A stretch of DNA of 64,000 bases. It comes from Zantedeschia hybrid cultivar. Taxonomy: Eukaryota; Streptophyta; Magnoliopsida; Alismatales; Araceae. Positions 58,451 through 64,000 of the stretch are shown piece after piece. The position numbers and the translations under genes are program-made. Numbering within the stretch: the stretch's first letter is position 1; each line of letters begins with the position of its first letter. Under the pieces are notes generated by a model. The model saw nothing but the letters and a program-made list of their open reading frames with translations, was not told the DNA's origin and made no database searches. The stretch covers positions 40,525,194 through 40,589,193 of the forward strand of contig JARZZO010000012.1 of assembly GCA_030544215.1 (NCBI GenBank). Direction: 5' to 3'.

Positions 58451-60044
58451 TGATATAATTGAGTGGCCTCAAAGCCAATTATTGTACATTCTAGTTCGAA
58501 ATATTAATAAAGGCAATTATTTCTTCATTTATAGTTCTCACAAATTAACTGTTGTAATGAAGGTCCGTAGACAAGTGTGTAGGATATTGAATCATAATGA
58601 GATCATAATAGTGAGATCAATATTCTTAGTCACTTATCTTAAATAGTTCTCGATCATAGGATATTTGAATTTGACGTTAAATATCCGATAAGATCGACAC
58701 GGGTTATTTCTGCTCATGTGATGAGGATGAATGATCTCACATTCACTTGTGTGGTGACACTAAGACAAACTTGTGGGCTCTTATTAGAGAATGAGTTCAC
58801 TGAACAGATCTGAATTAGAATTCCTGGATGGTCATTATACCTAATAGTCAACTAGGGAATTCAATCGTTTCAGTAGCGCAGTTGGTCCTTTGACCTGAGT
58901 CACCAATGATACCTTGCTTGTAGACCATTGTGTCTTGATTCTCTAGCTTGTGGACTTTAACCATTAAGTCCACGATAGTCAGTCTCTCAGATACAGTGGA
59001 AAGCTTGCGAAGGTAATTGAGTGAACAACAGGAGATCACTCACTCTTGGTATATGACTGGAGAGAGAATATCCTATGGATGTGTACACAGAAATCCCTGG
59101 CCAGGGTCAACTGAAAGAGATGTCTTTCTAGAAGTTAACTGAGTACTGGAATCCATTTAAATAATGCGATAAAGGGTTTGACTGTAAAACCATACCCTTG
59201 CATTATTGGGAGATTAGATGAGTGAAGGATTTTATCTGTGCGGTATCTGTAGACGAAAATGTTCAAATAAAGGGAACAATATCCCTTATATCTTATGGGA
59301 TCATGAGGTAGTGTTTGGTGCCGTTCATGGTTAGAAGGTCAAGTGGATTAATCATCGGATGATAAACCACTTATTTATTGAATTAATTATTTAACATATG
59401 ATGTTTAAATAATAATTAATAAATACTAAACTTCAGAATGAGTTCTAAGTTTAGTGGGCCTAAAACCAGACTGATATATAGGCCTAGAGGGTTACACACA
59501 TAAGAGTTCTCGTAAGATGGTGATAGATGTTAAATATTATAGTTATCTGGGTTTTTGTGAAAAACCGTAGGATAAACATGATTATTTAAATAGAAAATTA
59601 TCTAAGGCCAAACTCTTGGATAATCATGAGAATTAAACCTTGTGCTTATCTTTATTTCTTATAAAAGGCGGCCAAAGGGTAGGGGTGGTTGACATACGTA
59701 CAAGACATCCTCTTGGAGTTTCTCTCTCCTCTCTCTCTCTCCCTCTCTCTCTCTTGAAGAAGACCTCTTTCTCTTCTACTTTCAACTGCATGGTGAATTT
59801 GAGATCGGGTCGAAGTACTCAAGCTGAGGAGGAAATCGCGTCTGCGTTAGGAGCTCGTGTGGATACCTCTGGAGATCGTATGCGTGCGCGATTACCGAAA
59901 CGGTTCAATCCACGGGAGATTTGAAACCCCGCAAAGGTGAAGAACAATTCTTCCCGGTTACTTTATTTTGTCCGTTTTAAGATCCCAGCAACCCGATACG
60001 TGGAATCGTATTTAATTTCCACTGCGTTCTAGCAATTCCTTACA
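58451..60044 (+). repeat. 3' LTR of copia B
   Basis: 1594 bp, TGATATAATTGAGTGGCC to CCTTACA. TATA box at 59660-59668, followed about 55 bp later by a CT microsatellite (59720-59755). It is the uninterrupted reference for the split 5' LTR. Confidence 0.94.
59660..59668 (+). promoter_or_regulatory. TATA box of copia B 3' LTR
   Basis: TATAAAAGG followed by CGGCC and the CT-rich tract; matches 39119-39127. Confidence 0.6.
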
Positions 60045-61600
60045 ACTACTGCAGGGCAGAACCAAGCCTATCAAGGACAACAGAAGGGTACCTCGTAATG
60101 GTCTGGGCTATAGGCCTGCAAGGATGAAACGACAGATTGTTTAGCAGTATGAAGACAAAGATGGTCAGAAAATCTGGAAGACCATGACCACTCCCTGCAA
60201 AGAAAACTGGGATCCCTTAACTTGGACCTTATATACATACTTCATTAAGGGACCTGTGATTAATCATGACTATGATAACACGATGGTGATCACTTCCCAC
60301 TTCGACCTGCATGACGTATATGGGAGAGATTTAGCTAGACATTGTTCTGAGTTGCTGACATACCAATCTTTGGAGGATCTGCGGCCAATGAAGAGGAGGA
60401 AGACGTATATGGGAGAGATTTAGCTAGAAATTGTTCTAAGTTGCTGACATACCAATCTTTGGAGGCTCTGCGGCCAATGAAGAGGAGGAAGACCTAAGAT
60501 CCGGAGTGTGAGTGGTACCGTTGGTTCGACACATGGGACCTGTACATTGCACTGAACAGGCTGTTCCTTGATGCCTTAGAACCAAAGTGGCCACCACTAA
60601 TAGATGAGTTGATTGAAGGGCTTGGGGCCATCTTTGATAAGAGAATTTTGCTAAGTGAAGAGACAGACGAAGGAGAGCTTGATGACCCCTACCAGCCTGG
60701 ATTCACCACTGATCTTCTCTGGAGGGGAACCTATCCCCGTCATGTTTTCTCCCTCCATACTCTATTCCTCACTCTGCTCTTGAACCCGACCTGGTCGAGG
60801 GTCATTACTGAAGATATTCCTCGGGCCCCGCCCATCATTATTACTCTGTCCCTCCGGGACCTGATTCCTCAGATTCCTCTCGATCTTGAGAGAATCTATG
60901 ATTTGATCTGGGACATACTATTGTATGATCCCCCTAATCCTTTGGCCTTGGTGCCGTTACCCCCTCATCCTCGTCCTTTTCAGATTCACTCTTGTTTTAT
61001 GATCAACTCCAATAATCTCCAAAAAAAAAACCGTCAATTTGGCAACTCCCTCCTCTCAAATCCTCGTTGAGGAAACATCATATTACTTGTCTGAATATAC
61101 CCCATCGTGCGGGTCACTCGGGCAAGACTCTATTTTAGATCTGCTTTGCCCCTCCTCTCGGGAGGATTCACTTGTATCACATCATGTATCTTCTGATTTT
61201 TATCCTTCTTCGTCCTCACTAGGTCAGGAAAGTGAGTGTAGCGGTAGGCAATTTAATGAAGTTAGAGAGTCTAGTGAAGTTAGTCAGGTTAGGAAGTCTA
61301 AGGGTAGACAAGTTCCAGATAGATACCTCCAGGATCTAGCTTTAAGATGCCTTTCTTGCTCTTAGATCCCTCAGCTTTTAGAGAATCCCATTCAGATGCT
61401 AGAAGAATGTGAAGCGGATGAGTTAGTCGATGATGGGTATGGGGTGTATGAATTGTTACACGAGAAAGACCCCATTACTGAAGATGAAGAAGATGACGAG
61501 GACGCGGCTGAGGCGTATGCTAGTGGAGTGAAGAGATTTGATGAACCCTCAGCTGCCGTAGAAGAGCCTACCAAAGAGATTAATCTGGGAACTGAAGACG
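60045..61600 (+). pseudogene. Gypsy2 G-patch end and pol spacer region
   Basis: First 80 bp finish the G-patch begun at 37870, ending with an NGLGYRPAR-type stretch. A TAG near 60144 follows, then coding-like sequence without a recognised domain: WDPLTWTLYTYF near 60210, a tandem duplication (60316-60493) that breaks the frame, an acidic, Pro- and Leu-rich stretch at 60609-61070, and 61039-61640 with a Ser-rich part and an acidic tract (about 61480-61510). In related elements this lies between protease and RT; its role is unknown to me. Several frameshifts and stops. Confidence 0.7.
60316..60493 (+). repeat. 89-bp tandem duplication in Gypsy2
   Basis: GTATATGGGAGAGATTTAGC starts at 60316 and again at 60405; copies differ at only a few bases. 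As 89 is not a multiple of three, the duplication shifts the frame. Confidence 0.9.
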
Positions 61601-64000
61601 AACCTAAGGTTGTCCTCGTCAATAAAAAATCTTTCTGAAACATATGAGGAAGCAGTGATTCAAGTTCTTAAAGACTATAAGGACACTTTTGCCTGGAGCT
61701 ATGAGGATATGTCGGGATTACATTCTTTCTTAGTGGAACACCGATTAACCTTGAAAGATGGAGCTAGCCCGGTTAAACAGAAATTGAGGCGATTCCATCC
61801 TCAGATGGCTTTGAAGATGAAATAAGAGGTCGATAAGTTGCATAAAGCCAAACTTATTAGAGTTGTCCTCTATCCGCAATGGGTGGCAAATATAGTCCTG
61901 GTCATGAAAAAGGATGGGAAGGTCAGAATTTGCATTGACTTCCGAGATTTGAACCGGGTATGTCATAAAGATGACTTTCTACTGCCTCATATAGATGTAC
62001 TCATTGATAACACAGTTAGTTATAAAATATTGTTATTCATGGATGGACTCTCAGGGTATTATTAGATTCGCTTGGCTGAAGAGGACCAAGAGAAGACGTC
62101 ATTCACTATACTTTGGGGTACTTATTGTTATGTTGTCATGCCATTCGGACTGAAGAATGCTGGAGCCACTTATCAGAGGGCTATGATGGCCATATTTCAT
62201 GACATGATGCATATCGATTTAGAAGTGTATGTGGATCATCTGTTAGTGAAATCCAAGACTAAAGCTGAGCATACCAAGGTATTGGCAAGAGTTTTAGAAA
62301 GGTCAAGAGAATATCAATTAAAGATGAATCCCAAAAAGTGCATATTTGGTGTATCATCAGGGAAGTTATTAGGATTCATCGTGAGAAAACGGGGCATTGA
62401 TATTGATCCCAACAAGGCTAAAGCTATTAGAGAGATGCCACCTCTCCAAAAGTTGAAAGAATTAATTGATCGGGAGGTTGCAATTTATTTGCCGCTTTGT
62501 CTCTCAGCACTCACAAAGGTGTAAGCCATTTTACGAGCTTACTAAGCCGGGAGTTAAGTTTGATTGGGACGATAAGTGTCAGGAGGCGTTCAATGGATTG
62601 AAGATATATCTAGCAAGTCCTCCTGTCTTGAGACCACCATCTCCGGACAAACCTTTGATTCTATATATTTTTGTCCTGGATGATCTGGTGGGGGCTGTCC
62701 TAGCACAAGAAGATGAAGAAGAAAAAGAAAGGACAGCCTATTATCTCTCTAAATTCCTCAGCCCCGTGGAACAGAGATACACAGCGATGGAGAAGACCTG
62801 TGCTATATTAGTATGGGTGGTTCAAAAGCTGAAGCACTATTTCTTGGCCCATGAAGTCCATCTCATTGTTAGGATGAATCCAATCAAATTTCTTCTCGAG
62901 AAATTTGTTCCCACAGATCGATTAGCACATTGGCAGAGCTTTTTATCTCAATTCGATATCATCTACATTCAGCAAAAAGCAATCAAAGGTTATGCTATTG
63001 CAGAACATCTTGCTCATCACCTTTCTTCCTCATTTTGATCTACTCCGATCGGAGTTTCCGGATGAGGAACTGATGTCCATAGACAGAATCAAAGATGATA
63101 TGTGGACTCTGCATTTTGACGGAGCTTTGAATTCTCATGGTAAGGGTATCGACATCGTTCTACTATCACCTGAAGGTGTCACCATTCCACAAGTCTTTCA
63201 GCTTGAGTTTCCTGTCACCAACAACATTACTGAATATGAGGCTCTTCTAGCTGGTCTCGAGGCTGCTCATCTCCATGGTGCCACCAAGCTCAGGATTGTG
63301 GGTGATAGTCAACTAATCCTTCACCAAGTGCTCACCAAGTACTGAACTCTTGATCCTAAACTCAAGCCTTATCAGGAACTCATTTTTGTATATGCCAAGC
63401 TTTTCACCAAATTGATCTTCGTCCATGTTCCTCGAAATCAGAACATTTTAGCTAACGCTCTAGCTTTTCTCGCATCATCCTTGAATTTCCCAATCAGCAA
63501 ACAATCCAAATCGATCATCGTTCATAGGCGTCTTTCACCTGCCGTGAAAGACCCTTCATTCCTTAGGACTAAAGAGAAGTTGCTGAAGAAGGTTAGAGAT
63601 GGAGATATTGTGGAAAAGCGAGAAATCATGCTATTGGAATGGTAAGAAGAGATGGCAGATGAAGAGAAACCATGATATTTTGAGATTGCCAAATACTGTG
63701 AAGATCAGTCGTATCCTGAAGAAGCCACAACTGAGGAGAAAAGGAATATCAGGAGAGTTGCTCAGAGATACATTCTAGTTGGAGGAGCACTTTATAAATG
63801 AGGTTTTGACGGTGTTCTTCTGAGATGCTTGGATGAGGATGAACTTTGGAAGGTTATGAAAGGAACTCATGCAGGAATTTGTGGTGGTCATGTTAATGGA
63901 CAAATGTTATCAAAGAAGATCCTTAGACAAGGATTCTACTGGCCCACCATGGAAGAAGACTGTGTAGGGTATGTTCGTAGGTGTGCTAAGTGTCAATTTC
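61601..64000 (+). pseudogene. Gypsy2 pol: RT, RNase H, second (archaeal-type) RNase H, start of integrase
   Basis: RT begins near 61625 (FAWSYEDMSGL), with MKKDGKVRICIDFRDLN near 61903, MDGLSGYY near 62040, MPFGLKNAGATYQ near 62140 and the catalytic box at 62228-62239 reading Y-V-D-H instead of Y-V-D-D. A frameshift near 62468 separates RT from its RNase H (62470-63037, LSKFLSPVEQRYTAMEK near 62750). A second RNase H of archaeal type follows at about 63100-63520: HFDGALNSHGKG, TEYEALLAGLEAA, GDSQLIL, and a final ALA stretch with Asn for the expected Asp near 63454. Integrase starts near 63640; the HAGICGGH...C-X2-C zinc region ends at the window edge. Stops near 61824, 62064, 63345, 63645, 63675 and 63800. 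Inactive. Confidence 0.87.

Larger units (their letters stand above)
37911..60044 (+). mobile_element. Copia B: complete Ty1/copia element carrying two nested insertions
   Basis: 5' LTR in two parts (37911-39178, 50354-50677; 1592 bp without the duplicated GGAGT), primer site 50679, leader, gag-pol 53125-58436, polypurine tract, 3' LTR 58451-60044 (1594 bp). Flanking 5-mers are ACAAC (37906-37910) and ACTAC (60045-60049), a target duplication with one change. Removing it restores the Gypsy2 G-patch frame. Nested within are copia A3 and the 56916-58292 element. LTR-B is a diverged relative of LTR-A. Confidence 0.92.
23118..64000 (+). mobile_element. Gypsy2: Ty3/gypsy Tat-like element, split by two nested copia elements, runs off right edge
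   Basis: Own sequence: 23118-27346 (LTR, leader, gag), 36839-37910 (protease, start of G-patch), 60045-64000 (rest of G-patch, spacer, RT, RNase H, second RNase H, start of integrase). The reading frame and the G-patch motif connect across the copia B insertion, and CTAGC duplications bracket copia A2, so these pieces are one element. The dual RNase H places it in the Tat group. The 3' LTR is outside the window. Confidence 0.88.

Noticed and set aside
1..64000. Host protein-coding gene, rRNA or functional tRNA
   Set aside because: Every long frame with recognisable motifs is gag or pol of a retrotransposon. No rRNA signature was seen, and the only tRNA-like segment (57959-58018) is weak.

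Overview
The window is plant nuclear DNA from a repeat-rich, probably heterochromatic intergenic region. Almost all of it belongs to nested LTR retrotransposons, and I found no host protein gene or rRNA gene. The plant assignment rests on Ty1/copia elements primed by initiator-Met tRNA, a chromodomain-bearing Ty3/gypsy element, and Tat-type Ty3/gypsy elements with a second (archaeal-type) RNase H. The species cannot be told from the sequence.

Left block (1-10249). A minus-strand copia element (A1) enters from the left edge: leader 1-1633, primer-binding site 1621-1632, 5' LTR 1634-3158. It abuts a badly decayed plus-strand copia pol (3159-4868), an LTR of a related subfamily, C (4869-6444), a truncated leader and a decayed gag-pol (6805-10249). 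A minus-strand chromovirus (10250-about 19150) inserted into the RNase H end of that pol. It is nearly intact: one 1501-codon frame with four stops, and very similar LTRs. Its 5' LTR is cut short and fused to a truncated minus-strand LTR-A (to 20428). A Tat gypsy fragment (20429-21799) and another LTR-A (21800-23117) follow.

Right block (23118-64000). A Tat-like Ty3/gypsy element (here Gypsy2) starts at 23118 and runs past the right edge. Copia A2 splits it (27347-36838, target duplication CTAGC), and so does copia B (37911-60044, ACAAC/ACTAC). Inside copia B sit copia A3 (39179-50348, GGAGT) and a 1377-bp TG...CA element (56916-58292, ATAAT). Inside A3 sits a solo LTR of the chromovirus family (45721-48070, CCTGA). 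The nesting is five deep: LTR-A, Gypsy2, copia B, copia A3, chromovirus solo LTR.

The elements act only as selfish units. Gag and Pol of each would package, copy and integrate their own RNA, and nearly every frame is now broken. The chromodomain of the chromovirus plausibly explains its landing in existing heterochromatic repeats.

The features least explained by ordinary retrotransposon structure are non-coding: (i) arrays of GCGTCG...CGACGC hairpins in the LTRs of two different gypsy families; (ii) four regularly spaced TTGTTGTGCTA(T)CCACAAGG hairpins just upstream of gag in three copia elements; (iii) AT-rich palindrome arrays in the unusually long copia leaders; (iv) an 18-bp LTR palindrome whose arms change together between copies; (v) the same in-frame gag deletion in two separately inserted copies, which suggests a gag-defective lineage mobilised in trans.
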